64,000 nt of DNA from Lunularia cruciata (lineage: Eukaryota > Streptophyta > Marchantiopsida > Lunulariales > Lunulariaceae), in NCBI GenBank assembly GCA_948567375.1, contig OX419757.1, positions 17,250,974 through 17,314,973 of the forward strand. The letters run 5' to 3'. Under the pieces are notes generated by a model. It saw nothing but the letters and a program-made list of their open reading frames with translations, was not told the origin of the DNA and ran no database searches. Of the stretch, positions 40,875-54,186 are shown piece by piece. Numbering within the stretch: the first letter of the stretch is position 1; the number at the start of each line of letters is the position of its first letter. A program made the position numbers and the translations under genes.

Positions 40875-43800
40875 CATATGGAACATCAAGACTATGAGAA
40901 TACGAATAGTGAGATAGAGTAGTAGTGGTGGTGGTAATGATGTCTATAATATCATGTCGGTTTTTTTACTATCCTTAGCTCTATGGCATAGAACTCTTGT
41001 TGATCTCTTTTCTAGGATCCACCATCCTCTTTCAATTTTTTGTAAAGAAAGCTCTTTTTGCTTGGAATTTCTCTTTAGCCATGAAGGGGCAATTTGATTA
41101 TCATACTTTCTCACCAAGCTCCACAATCACCACTACAAGCTCTGGGTGTAAAACTAGGCATCCTTGTTTGTGATATTGTAGCTCAAAATCAAGCACCAAT
41201 GCACCAATGTAATTCTTGGTGAGATTTCTCTCAGTCTAGTTACATAACATAAGTAGACGAGCAAGATAAATGTAGACTTGTTGAAAGGAGAGAAGTAAAT
41301 AATAGCTCACAACAACTAGAGCTAAAACATTGTTCTTGGTTAAAAAGGTGAAACACTTTTTTTGTAGAAAGATGATATGATTCATATCATGAAAATTAAA
41401 ATTTTTTACGTTTATTTATACTAATAATCTTGACATAGTAAAATCAAGAATTCATGATAAGTGCATAAGCAGCATGTGCACACACCTCTCTAGTAATTTG
41501 TACAAAAAATGTAGCTCTATGATACCCTAGTGTGCACATTTGTTCATTGGTAAAATTTTACTTGTTTTGAGATAGTTAAAACTAGCTTAGATTAGTAGTA
41601 ACTAAGTTAGTATGGCTAAATAATAGGAGACATCTATATTTATCGTGATATTTAATAAGACTCTCCAGTGAATTTTAAATATGCTATATTAGAATAAACC
41701 TCTTTAGAAAATTCGATGTTAGAGTGGGACCTTTTAGAGAACTTTATATTGGAGCATATTGGAGTATGACTTCCATCTTGGAATTTGCAAGGTTAAATTG
41801 ATTTGGCATGTACAAGGTATCAAACTCTAATCTGCTTGACCAAGCTAGGTAGATTTGACTTGATATTACAATAGAGTGTAATTTTTTTTATGAGAAGAAG
41901 GTTCTAGGTTCATAAGGAACATAGTTGGAAGCTTTCCAAATAAGGCATGTGAGACCAAAAACCCATGTCATGGCTTATTCACCTAAATTTCCTTACCTAA
42001 GGTAATTTATGTTAATTGAGGATCTGCACTCCTGGCGTGTCTGAGCTTAGACCTAAAGTCCCTTCATTCTCAGATATCTTAGGTGCGGAAGTGCAGATTT
42101 CTCATATAGATTCTCTTGGGGTTTAGCCCCATGTTACCTTTTGTTGTCTCTCCCTTGTACGGCTTGATGGTGTCTTCCCATCCTTCGGTTTTCCTACGCG
42201 GGCTTGATGGGGTCTTCCCATCCTTCGGTTTTCCTTCGCGGTCGCCTTCTGTTCTGACCAAGAGCTGAGCATTTTCTTCTTCCACATCGTAAGTTGTCTT
42301 ATGTTCTCACCATCGTGGCAGTAGAGATCTGACTCGTTCTCCTTCTTCCCCACCTGACCTATTTCACTTGGTCTTTTTCCTCTTTTTCCCGACCTAGAAA
42401 TCAGAGATGGAACCCACGACATATTCTCGTCACCTAACCAGAATGCAGAGCCCGGCAACCTTCCATGCTAAGAGTACAATTCAGTGATACTAAATGTCCA
42501 AAAAATTCCTGTGCAACTCGTTGTAACTACCAAGTTCAGAATGCAACAGCCCTCACTAGAATCTGCTATCATACTAACAGGGTAGGAATCCATCGTCCAA
42601 GAGTGTCAGTGTGTTAAACACAGAAGAAGGAAAGGAATTGGAAACTATCCGGACAAAAACGATTATGCCAACCGGTGGCAGAGCATATGATGGTAAAGTA
42701 TGGATTTTATTGGGTTACCAAGGCTTTTATCATGATAATTCTAGTGAGTTTAATAGAAGGCTTAAGAAGTGAAAGGGATCCATACCTTAGTGAGCTTAGA
42801 GTATGGAGTGAGTAATTTAGGAAAATTATATATTTTTTCAAGTTACCAAGGCTCTTATTATGGTAGTTTTGATGAATATATAAAGAGAGGATTAGGAGGT
42901 GAAAAAGATTCATTCATTAGTGAGATTAGAGCATGGAGTAAGTAAAGGAATGAAGTTTTCTGAATACTACTTATATTTGTTGAGAAAAGAGTGAAATTTT
43001 TGACTTGAGTGTTATTATTATGGTGGTGATCTTGGAGGAACCACTAACTCTTGAATGTGAGTGTGAGTGAGAGGAAGATCTTCTATATTGACATTGGTGA
43101 AGTGCTTACTTGGAAGTCATCTTGGAGGAGCTATGGAATAAGAGAGATTGATAGATTTAGGGAGTACATAAGAGAGTTATTTTTAATTATTATCTTGGAT
43201 GTTGCTTAATATAACCTTTTACTTCCTCGCAGCTTATAGTGTACATACAAAATATCACAAGAGGTATTCTTTGGGTGAGAGATAATCTTAACACTATTTT
43301 TGTTTGCAGCCTGAAAACAATATAAGTACATACTAATTTTTTGAATTCTAGAAATTTTATACTGAATTTTACTGAAAATTGAAGAATATCTACAGAATCT
43401 CAATTGAGGAATTCTTTACTTTTAGCTTTTTCAATGATATCATATGATATTTTTCAATGATATTTGTACAAAAAGCATTATTACAAAGCTCTTTCTCTGC
43501 AAGCTTAGGCTTTGATATAGTACCTTTGAGGGAGAGTATAAAATTTAAAAAAACCTCAATAAGTAGAATTTTACTTTTCAAAAGAATCAGAAGGAAAAAT
43601 TCAATTTTAAGGTATTACTTACTTCAAGAAATTACTTAGTAATTCCTCACACATCGTCTTTGAAGAAAATCACCTTTCAAAATTATCACATGGCAAGACA
43701 AGTTAAAAGAGAGGAGTAAGAGGGTGTTTGTTGTGCTTGCCACAATAAGCTTATCTATCTTTAGGAAGAAGTATTTTTGACATAGCTCTCCTTCTTTAAA

Positions 43801-45925
43801 CATAGTTTGCATAATTGAAAGGCCTGATTTTATCTATCAAGAGGAGGAATTCTTAACATACCTTGCACTCATAGAGGAAGTATGATTATTACACCTTTCA
43901 ATTAAGAAGAGGGATGCTTGGTTTGCCCTATACTCCAAGAAGAGATATACTTCGCATGCCTTATTCTTAGAAGTAAAATTAGTCAAGTTGGATAAGAAGA
44001 GATACAATGGAAATACGCTTCTTCCTTTCAATGAATAATAGTAAATTAATTGTTTTTTATTAGTGAGATTGATCAAATATTATACAAGGCATGAGGATTA
44101 AGTTATAATTAAGAGACTATAATTATGATAGATAATATGAAAATTTGTCTTTTTAATTGATAGATCTCATGTCCTAACATAATATGTATACTTGACGACT
44201 AAAAATTTTGAATATGTATCTGAAAGAACTTATTGATGATTGAAAATTATCAAAGTTTTTCTTGTTAGATTGAAAAGATGCTCATAAACCAAAACTAACC
44301 AAGTGTCTATAATTTCCAATAGAGCAAGCATACTTTTTAAGCATTAAGTATACATACCTTATAGAGAGCATTTTAAAAGAGAATTAATTATATTATTATG
44401 ATTATATTTATTAGATCAAAATATCGCCTTTTGATTTGATAATTGTTTGCAATTATTGGTTGTCTGAATTTTTATTATCTATTGTGCTTGTTCTTAGATG
44501 GTTATTATAACTTGGCAAAAAGTTATAAGACCTATTAAAAAGTTCAAGTAAATAAACCAGAAATAGAAAATGGGACCGGGTTCAAAAAGCAGCAGAGGTG
44601 GAGTTTCTTCATCCAAAGGCCAACACCATATTTTCACTCCGAGTTATTGAATCGTTAGTGACGGACTCCAAGCTATGGAAATTCTATAGCACTAGTAACC
44701 AAGAAATAGTTTTTAAAAATCCTTTTTAAATTCTACAATAAGGACATATAAAATGGAGGTCAGGATTCACAATCATTGACAGATGGAGTTTGATGATTCA
44801 TAAGTCAAAATCATATTCTAGCGCCGAGTCATGGAGCTATGAATCTTGGCTATTGACCTCTAAAGTTCTCCTTCCATAGCTTCACATGACTAACCTAACT
44901 TACTATTAACACCATTATAACATGGGACATACAAATCATATAAGTTTTTAACAAAGGGAAGTACAAGAAAAATACAACAAAACTGAAGTCTTGAAAAAAT
45001 ACATTGACGTTCCTTCCATCTGTTTTACATCTTGAGAAAAGGTTTATATAGCTATTTTAATTGCCATTGGTACCAAACTACAATGCGCGTTAATTATCTA
45101 CAATGATGATATTTTACATACATATTGTTATGATGAAGTTGTAGATGTTTCCTACCTTGACAAGATCCACACTATGTTGTGCTTCCTAGAATAGAAAAAA
45201 AGCTAGAATTAGATCCTATTGATTTTTGCTTCGTGACCCTGGCTTTCAATAAACTTCAAACAGGTTCAAAATAGTATAGTACAGATAGTGTAATTATTTG
45301 GTATTATTAATTTCTGATGGGAGTAAAATAAATTAAGAATAGCCTAAAAATAAAACTAAAGATTTGTAAAGAGTGGTGTTTGGTGCAATTTGATTAAATA
45401 TAAAGAATTAAAGAGAGAAGAGACAACTAAAACTGAGATTGAATAATAAGAACCCTAAAAGAAGTTTCTTCCTCCTTGTATGGGATGCACTGCATGGACG
45501 GCTTGGATTTGTCCAATCTCTATCTTCTAGTCTAAACTTCTTTTAGTCTAAACTTCATAGATGTAATAATAAATTTAGAATATTAAATTATTTGATATTA
45601 ACTTTTAATTTTCTTCTATCACGGACTGTAAATTTCAGCCCATTTTTTTACAGTATGATCTTTTTTTCTGCCTCTTATCTTTTAAAAATGATCTGAAATT
45701 ATGTGGTTGTAGTATATTTTAAATGCTAGGTGGTATATCCAAAGTTCTAAAAAGCTAATTCAAAGAAAATTAAGGATAAACAAGACTAATGAAATTAGCA
45801 AGGTAGCAATGATAAAAAAAGAGGTTACAATATCCGAATTAATGAGACTAAAGTATCTAGAATTAGTACAACCATGAAGAGATTATGATTTGATACTTTT
45901 CTTTTCATCTTAGGTTGATTTGATG
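40875..45925. other. AT-rich interval, no gene recognised
   Basis: Only short, low-complexity open frames occur. 42,161-42,240 is a 40-bp unit repeated twice in tandem with two mismatches. About 42,020-42,115 has an imperfect inverted repeat (ATCTGCACTCC against GGAAGTGCAGAT). 43,840-44,030 contains short diverged repeats around AAGAAGAG. A minus-strand reading at 42,123-42,458 is Lys/Arg-rich and could be a retroelement fragment, but no motif is visible. Confidence 0.45.
42161..42240. repeat. 40-bp tandem duplication
   Basis: The unit GGCTTGATGG-TGTCTTCCCA-TCCTTCGGTT-TTCCTACGCG occurs twice back to back (42,161-42,200 and 42,201-42,240) with two substitutions. Confidence 0.9.
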
Positions 45926-45929
45926 AAGG

Positions 45930-47090
45930 AGTTTCAGGTGTTAAAATATCAATAGATGAAGATTCTAGCTTTAGGGGTGATATGTCAACTCTCATATTAG
46001 GTATTAAGAAAACATTATAGAGAAGATTTAAAGATATTAGGTAAACATTATAGAGAAGATTTATTCAAAAGTACAATGATCTGTAGATGAAGATTTTCAA
46101 CTATTAAATTAAACATGAAGTAGGCCTTATAAAAAAGATTCAAAAGTAAAATCATTGAATAAAAGTAATTGAAAATTTTCACTCTGAATGTGATGTCAAC
46201 TATTGTATTAGACAGACCTCAGAAAGCATGTCAATTTTGGTTTAGTCGGTAGATGAAACTTACTATGAAGTAGACCTTATGGAAATATTTAGAACTCAAT
46301 TTATCAATAAATGAAAAGTTTTCACTATAGATGGAATGTAATTATTATTTAGAGAGACCTTACAAAATCAATCCATAAGTCAAATTTTCAATAGATGAAA
46401 AATTTCACTCTAGGTATCAACTTACCTTATTAGGTAAATCTAATAGAACAGATGTAATGCAAGCTATCATAGATAGTCCTTATTGAAGAGATTTAAAGGT
46501 AAAATTATAAATAGATCACTCTAGATGCTATATTACTTATCATACATGATATACTTCTTTTTTAAGACAATTAGAAGTAAAATATCAATGAATGGTGATT
46601 TTCAATGTAGATGTGATGCAAGCTCCTCATTAATATTGCGTATCAATTTTAGCTCATCTGATGGATCAAATCTGGGCGATGAAGTCACCATTAAGTAAAC
46701 CTTATAAGAGAGATTCATGACTAAAACGTTCTAGAAACTTACTTTTATTCTAGATGTGATGCCAACTATCAAATTAGGTTAATTTTACAAAGAAAATTGA
46801 TAATTAAAACTATCCATGAATGAACATTTTTATTCTAGATGTGACGCCAACTTATTATATTATGTAGACCCTACAAGACAGGTATAATATCAGTACAATG
46901 TCAATTATCGTATAAGGTAGTCGTTACTAAAGAGAATTAGAAGTAAAAATTATTAAAGATCACTCTAGATCTAGATGTGAACTATCATATTAGATACATA
47001 GATCTTTTAAAGGATATTTACAAGTAAAATCATGAATGAATGAAGATTGTCATTGTAGATGTGATGTAAACATTCTCATTATTGCGATTC
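45930..47090. repeat. Diverged satellite-like array
   Basis: About ten loosely spaced units of roughly 90-130 bp share the phrases CACTCTAGATGTGATG, CCAACTATCATATTAGG, AGACCTTATAAGAGAGATT and AAGTAAAATCATGAATGAATG. Examples are near 45,970, 46,185, 46,315, 46,400, 46,510, 46,595, 46,745, 46,830, 46,965 and 47,050. No coding sense is visible. Confidence 0.6.
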
Positions 47091-47369
47091 ATTTTTTATT
47101 TGAACTATTTTTTGATCCCATGGTTCAAAGCTGAACGATGAAGGCTCATCTCTTTCAGAGATTGCACAAATGCGTTTAGTTCAATTTCCTTCAATTATTG
47201 TTCAAAGTGTAAAAACTCATACAAATCTAAATGAACTTTGGGGAGTATAGCCCAAATCCTTATTTAGTAATAATATTCTGTATGATACTTGAATGTAGAA
47301 AATAATATCAAGTCCTAACCATTTACTAATATTGTGATAGAAGAGTCATTAGGAAACGAGTTCCCGGTT

Positions 47370-47570
47370 CGGTGGGTTTTGCTAAGCACGATCTTTATCA
47401 TCAAGTCAAGTCGGAGTTCTGAAACATCTGTGGAGATCCATAAACTTTGGTCTATCGATAAGCAAGGCCTATACACTTTTGACAGGCAAGATCGTTCTCA
47501 TCAAGTGGCAGTTCTGAAACATCTGCGGAAATCAGTAAAACTTTGTTAGATCTATAAGCAAAACTTATGT
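47370..47570. repeat. Two-copy direct repeat of about 95 bp
   Basis: CAAGTCGGAGTTCTGAAACATCTG near 47,405 recurs as CAAGTGGCAGTTCTGAAACATCTG near 47,500. Flanking GATC-TTATCATCAAG and ATAAGCAA-GCCTATA words are shared. It marks the transition from transposon-rich to gene-rich sequence. Confidence 0.6.
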
Positions 47571-48141
47571 GTAAAGTCATTTCTCTAGACATATGCTAAA
47601 CATATGTCGGTTATCATAGGAACTTGGTTGCTAGCTATCCTTCTGGTGTATTCAAGTGTTGTCCTCAATCATAATAGCCATGGCTTTATTTTCTCCATAA
47701 AACAACAACTTTGTCCAACAGGATTTCACATACGTAATCTTCTTTTACTGTTTTCTCGCAAGAGACTAAGCTCATGCTAACTCTGATTCTTAGTTGGAAA
47801 ATTGACCTCTACACGCACCATATCCTGTCCGTTGTGCTTATACCAGTGCCACATTGATCAGTCCGCACAGAACTCTGATCATTGGATTCACTCGCAACAT
47901 GCTTTGTGAAGAACTGCCTCGGTGATGTTGCAGTTCCGCTTGCTCTTCCCACGGGATAGTGAGCTCCAGTTGATGGCGAATCTGAGGGGAACTCTTCTGT
48001 TCTTGTGGGCAGTGGTGCATAGAAGTCGTTCGAAGACTGTCAGTTTATACCATCGAGGGAGATCAAGCGTGAAACTTTAACTTGCTGTCGAAAGAGGAGA
48101 CACGAGATCCGACATGAGGATATACTCATTCGACACATCGA

Positions 48142-48233
48142 GAAAGGTGTGGTGTGCCCACAGCTTTCGCGATGTTTGGGGCTGTATTTAGGGCTTTCGC
48201 GATGTTTAAAGCTGTGGGCACACCACACCTTTC
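48142..48233. other. Perfect 26-bp inverted repeat (hairpin)
   Basis: The left arm 48,142-48,167 is the exact reverse complement of the right arm 48,208-48,233, separated by 40 bases. The 15-mer GCTTTCGCGATGTTT occurs twice within it (48,163-48,177 and 48,193-48,207). It lies 414-505 bases beyond the stop codon of the ADP-glucose pyrophosphorylase gene. It may be in that gene's 3' UTR or its termination region. Confidence 0.9.
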
Positions 48234-48646
48234 ATCTCTCTGGTGGAATAGATGACAGTAGTCACAAGCCAACACATTCCACAAGTGTGGGTGAAATGAA
48301 TAAAAAAATTTCTTTATTAAGTCCTGAGATGTATCTACTGCTCCATCATATGTGAAAGGTATCGCAGCTGAACTTACTACAGTACATGTCCTCAACCTAT
48401 CCATGTTCGTGATTGACTCATCAAATTCTACAGCTACAAAAGGCTCTCTCTGGTTGTGGGAGTCGGCAGTCTGAATAAATAACATGCAAATTTACGTTTT
48501 TGTTCTGTCACAGCAGCAGCGACAATGAGCCGAAAAGGTCGTGTAGCATCCACGCTTTTACTCTTCATTCAATACTGAAATTTACAAACCGGTTCCCTAG
48601 ACGCAATAATGTTGATTCGATTCAAGCTGAATAGGATGGGAGAGAT

Positions 48647-51600
48647 CTAGATAACAGTGCCTGGAGGGATGGTTCCATTTTTCAAAATTACAACGATTCC
48701 TGTCCTGATGTAGTATCCCTGTGACGCCCTCTCTGCTTCTTGGATGTTCTGCAATGTTTAGTTCACGGACAGCCGCTATTCAGAAACTGTAGAGATTGGG
48801 AAAGACTAAGCACGACAAGGATAAAAGATAAATGTAATTGATTGGGTTTCAGTATAAGAAATATTACTCACATCGGCATTAGCGATCACCACATTGGCGC
48901 CAATTCTTGCGTTTTTGTCTATGATACAGTTACTGCAGGGTCAAATGAGCCGACGGAAGATATCAGTAATAATTCTAACAGTGCAAACTTCATCCATTTT
49001 CCCCTGATGTGTCCATCAGACTATATTTTGGAAGTTATGAGACGATCATGATGTCTCCAGCTACGATGCTCACTTCTATATCAATGTCAGAAGTACTGTA
49101 CCCGTTATATGCACATAGCAAATATAGGCCCGAGATGTGTATGGATTGCTCTAATCTAGACAAATTCTCTAGACTCTCTCTTGAAGGTTCGAATAAGAAT
49201 TGTGTGTATAACATTGGTTACTGGTTCTTCTTCTTTCTATTTGTCTTTTATTTCGACTTCACTACAGTAAATTGCAAAGAATTATCTATGGACCTGATTT
49301 TGCAGTTAGCTCCTACACCGATGGGCACTTTGCCTTCTGCGATTAAGGCGGCCCTCTCCGCGTCCGTCTCGTAGTAATCTGCTCCGAGCATCATAGTGTC
49401 CTGCACTTCGACAGTTTTGTACGATAAGCAACAAAGGTGTTTAACAGACCGGAGACAAAACTTTTGATTGGTTGGAATCACCTCACGCTCACTATCGTCA
49501 TATGGAAATGTACAGTGCTGCACCTTGAGCTCACTGCCGGAGGCCATTTGAGATCGAATTCCGATAATTGAGTGCTGAACTTTGCACTCTCGGAGGAAAC
49601 ATCCGTGCGAGATGATAGAGTCCTCAACCTGCGTAGGTCATAAGGTCCGGTTTAGAACATTCCAGCAGAAAATGCTGGAGGAAACCTATTTTCTGCTATT
49701 AGGAGTGGCGAGACAACGTACCCTGCATCTCTCTATCTTTGAGGGTGGAAGATACCGAGGAGACGTGAAGATGGGCTTCGCAGCGTCGTAGAATTTGAAC
49801 TTGGGCGGCTGTTTCAACATCACCCCACCAGGCACAACATTTAGAAGTGAGAAGAGCAGGAGGCAACTATTTAGACGCTGCCGACTATTTACAGCCATCC
49901 TTAACTGGCAGAGGAAGAACTTTCCAACATGCAAGATAGATACTTGACCACTTTGGCTGTTCTACGGTAGTAAAAATACAAAAGCAAATATAATGCGGAT
50001 ATTTAACTGTAGCCAGCTTTGAGTTCAGCTCCAGCGGCAGTAAAAAGTATAATCACACTTGAGGCTTCTGAAAATAAAGGCTCAGAGGGAACTAACTTGA
50101 GCAGTAAGAGCCAGGTTGGCGTCGAAGAAAGACTTGATAGTTCCGATGTCTTCCCAGTACTCATCAAATAAGTAAGCCTGATGAATTTACACGTGAACTA
50201 GATGTCAGTGATAATATGGATAGTTCAACGAGTAAACACGTGCCAGTCTCAAGAGCCGCATGCAATTAGCGTCGGAAAGCGCACGATAATGTAAGGAGTG
50301 AGGAAGTTGAATTTAAAGTGTCTCCACAGGTTTGTTGCTTTCACCGGAGGCCCTATCTATTGAACGAAAGGTTCCCCAATTGATCTACAAGTGTATTGAG
50401 ATTCCTCTACCCTTGGAAAAGAACACTGAAGAGGACTGAGATACCGTGCATCCAGCATGCATTCAAACTCCTATACGGCGATAAGATGTATCACTGGCTA
50501 ATGATAAGATGTCCATTTTATCTGATGCTTGTCCTGTGGGGTTCAATGAAACTACAGCCTGGTCAACAGCCTACCTTCACGCCTTTCCTTTGTTAATTTG
50601 CAATTACTGCAGAAAGTAGCTGTGAGTTCGTTAGTGCGAGGAGATCCTAAGATTGAAAGGTCCACCATGTTCTAATTGTGGCCTAAACAGCTTGATGGAT
50701 GCAAGCACCAGATTAATTCTCCTTACCTGAACATTGAACTCCTTCGCTGAAGCAGGAATGATTTCTGAGCCAAAATCGTTGGCTGTGGGGTACCTCCATC
50801 TGCCAGACAATATCGCTTTTGTAAAGTGAGAAGAAAAATTAGCCCTTCCGTCAAGTTTGCTGGTTTGTCTTAGATTTCCAGTACCAGTTTGCTGGTCTGA
50901 ATTAAATTTCCCGAAATCTTTCATATTTTGATGTGTACAGTACTCTACTGGACACTTACATTAGGAACAATATCAGGATGGCAAGAACAACAGTTGGAAA
51001 GTATGGTTGATCCCTCTGAAAGATGACTATACTTTTTCTGACAGACTTTTGTGATGAGGTCAATGATGAACTATGTTAAACTATGTCCGCAGTTAGTTCA
51101 GCAATTACCTCAGAAGTTTAAGAAGGATTTCCTTCTTGAACACATAGATACCCATTGAAGCAATGTAAGGCTTCTCCTTAGCATCTTCTGGAGATAGTCC
51201 TAACACCGTCGTGTCCACTTCCTGAAGAATCCAACATGGAAAGATGCCCTCATGAGTTTAAAACTACGTTTTCATAGAAGCTCATGCTTTGGTAACATAC
51301 GGTGTATTAGTTAAAGTTTACTACAAATGATGTTCTGGTCTCATCTGCAGCAGAGAAACATGGTATGCATAGAGGTGGAGTTGAAGCTGTAGAGTTGGAT
51401 GTGACGTACCATGGCCTTCAAGTCAGCACCCTTGGGCTTCTCATTGAAGTAGAGTACCCGGCCTTGGTCGTCAATTTTCATCAATCCATAATCTGATGCA
51501 CGACTGTAAATTACGAAGAAATGAAGTAAGAATTTCATGCTGTGTGTATCGCAATAAGAGTACCGGGCAGCTAACGTAGTTCCCATATTATGACAAAGTC

Positions 51601-54186
51601 AAGAAAAGTCCACGTATACTACAGTAGAGATTGCCTCGTTCTTCGCCAAACAGCTTCTGTGGAGTAACAATGATCAAAACAGATGTGACTTTGTGGAGGA
51701 TTTACCTGTCATCCATGGGCACACAGGAGATGGTGATGTCTGCGCCGCTGTCCCTGTGTTTCTGCACTCATGTGTTATACCGTGACGTTAAGTTACGTTG
51801 TGCACTCTGCTGAGAAACTAAGCTGTAGTGAGATATTGTACAAATCTTGCACGTCTCTTACCTGGACAAAGTCCATGTAGTCCATGCGGTAAAGGTGGTC
51901 ACCTGACAGGATCAGGACGTCTTCAAGATTCTTATTTTTCGCATCCTGGAAAGAGAAGCATTCACATTCGCGTTAACTCTCGTGTACACACCATAGTCAT
52001 ATAGCAATCACTTGATTGTATGCGACTACTTTCCAAACAGATTAATTAGCTCGTTTGGCAAGTCGTGTCCGATTTCACAAAGGCACATGCCATAGAAGAC
52101 GATCTTAACTTCAAGGTAACAGATCTAAAGGTATGTATTACGAACCTCAAACAACCACAGGTACTGCCGAACTGCATCGGCAGTTCCTTGGAACCATTCT
52201 TTACCACCTTCACCAGGGGTTTGAGTCGCAGCCAGAACCTGCCAAGATTAGTCAAACCCATGAGGAAGAGCTCGATCGGAGCACAGTAGACGAAATAAGT
52301 GACGAAACCCACTATGTGCTTATTTATACTTCTAGCGCCTCTACGAAGCTCGAGTCGTTTCACCGCCGCCCCGGATACTTCAGATGCGGCACTGTGGATT
52401 GAAAGCGGAGGACCTCTACCATCTTGTATTTACTCGTCTTGTCATTTCCCGGAGAAGTGAGCCTAACATCAACCTTATAAATCTCAAGCTCTGTTTGATT
52501 GAAAATCATGCTGCATTCTCGGCTGTGATACAGCTTATCAGTCAATTACGACTGACAAGATATCCTGCAAGCCAGTGTGCTTTGGAGCTACACTGGACGC
52601 GGAGCTCCAATGTAGTGCCTAGCAAGCAACAAGGCTATTATGCTGCCCCAAGATGGAGGAATTGACTGAGACAATGAACACAGTTTGTATACAATCGCCG
52701 TCTTTATTGATGGGTTGGACCTTAATGAGAAAATCTACAATATGAAACGGAAGGCCGAATTCAAACCTCAACGAAGCCGTCCCCGAAGTGGATACCGTTT
52801 CCAAAGTTGTAGGTACGGGCAAGATGACGATTCAAAGAAGTCGAATTGAACTGCGTGAGAATGAAAACTTTGTTTATTCCACTATTTATGCAGTTACTCA
52901 TGGGCACGTCGATAAGCCTGTAGCCTCCTCCAATAGGTACCTGTTCAGTTCCAAATAGAAAACATTAAAGGTAAGTAACTCGAAGGCGTTTGAGTGAAAA
53001 GCAGGGGATACTGACGAATACCATCTCGCGCAACATCTTGTGGACAGTCAGCTATTACCGCAGGTTTCGCTCTTCTCTTCGTGAGTGGAAACAATCGAGT
53101 TCCCGCTCCACCTCCGAGAATGATGGACACCACAGTCTTAGGATCAGCGCGGGGCTTCTCGTCAATTCCCTGCTGCAATCACATATGCCAAAATGTCAAG
53201 AAAGGTATCAACTATAACAGTCCGGGGCACTGAAGGGTCGCTCGTGTTGAGAAACTAAACCCATATCAGATTTAAACCTTTCATCCGCACTCTAGACGAT
53301 TTCCGTCATCCAGCACCATGCATTCCTCTCGTACCAGGCACGAGGTTTGAGGAGCAATAAGCTTTCCCAGTTCCACGGAAGCAACCCAGGTGATTCCACT
53401 ATTATCACGCAAAAGAACTATCACAAAGCTGACTTCTAAGCAAAGAAGCCGCTAAGGCAGGAGCGAGATCAGATGTGGTCAAGTGCCTGAGACAAAAAGC
53501 ACAAATCTTTGAAAAACCCAATTGGTAAAATTAACTGAGAATAAAATGGTATACTGTCCCACAGCTCTGTTGACTGTTAAGCATGATGTGCATTACTTTT
53601 AAACACACTGCTAAGCTCCAAAGATATCCTCGTGCTCCCTCGGGATTCAAAAACAGGATTGCTTCAATACATCCTGATCTACATTTCGAACTTCAAGGCC
53701 ATGGACGAGTACAGTTGCATCTCTGCAGCATTACGCACGAATGCAAAAGATCCTGACTCTGGTGGTGACGACTGGGTTCCGCAAGTAGAAGTGCCTCTAG
53801 CGACAAAACTCGAGACCAGAAATTCCAGTCTCTCTGCACCGTTCACATTCTGCGGGCTACAGGGCCATGAATCATTCAGACATCGAACATCAATTCGAGC
53901 CTCAGAGGAGATTTTATACCACAGTCTCCTTGGCAACTTCAGTAATGACTGAAGAAATTGGCGCCCTCCTGGAAACGCTTTGGGGCCTATCAGTCCTGCT
54001 TACACTAGCCTTACTATCATACACCCTGTTCCCCTGCTTCAGGAACCCGGACACAGCGTCCCCTCGGAATGCCGACCTCCCGAGCCTCTCCACATTGGTC
54101 TTGCTGCCAATTTCCTTTCGCTTAGGAGGCACTCCATTCTTGACAGCAAAATGCCACCCTGTTGTCGTCACAGCAGCAGCTGCCAT
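48647..54186 (-). CDS. ADP-glucose pyrophosphorylase large subunit, plastid, 15 exons
   Basis: This is the large (regulatory) subunit of the plastid heterotetramer that converts glucose-1-phosphate and ATP to ADP-glucose, the committed step of starch synthesis. Exons: 54186-53920, 53172-53059, 52940-52767, 52238-52146, 51945-51862, 51761-51706, 51503-51410, 51221-51109, 50799-50727, 50177-50097, 49808-49722, 49628-49524, 49400-49294, 48932-48872, 48748-48647. All introns are GT-AG, phases fit throughout, and the result is 1,611 bp and 536 aa, normal for the family. Exon 1 starts [13 protein letters not shown] and is a Ser/Arg-rich transit peptide. Residues about 107-128 carry [20 protein letters not shown], the signature pyrophosphorylase loop. 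[10 protein letters not shown] is at about 230-239 and [13 protein letters not shown] at 282-294. [19 protein letters not shown] belongs to the 3-phosphoglycerate effector region. LFPLT and the [16 protein letters not shown] stretch favour the large over the small subunit. The start and transit exon are inferred. Confidence 0.95.

Noticed and set aside
48126..48485. Minus-strand frame with REPFVAVEFDES, resembling the legume-lectin VAVEFD motif
   Set aside because: Only a six-residue match, no other lectin motif follows, the frame runs through the perfect hairpin, and it lies in the 3' flank of the pyrophosphorylase gene.
53223..53395. Candidate first coding exon of the pyrophosphorylase gene
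   Set aside because: An in-frame TGA at 53,308-53,306 interrupts it. Exon 53,920-54,186 supplies an uninterrupted ATG-initiated transit peptide whose phase-0 GT donor fits exon 2. It is kept only as a finding.
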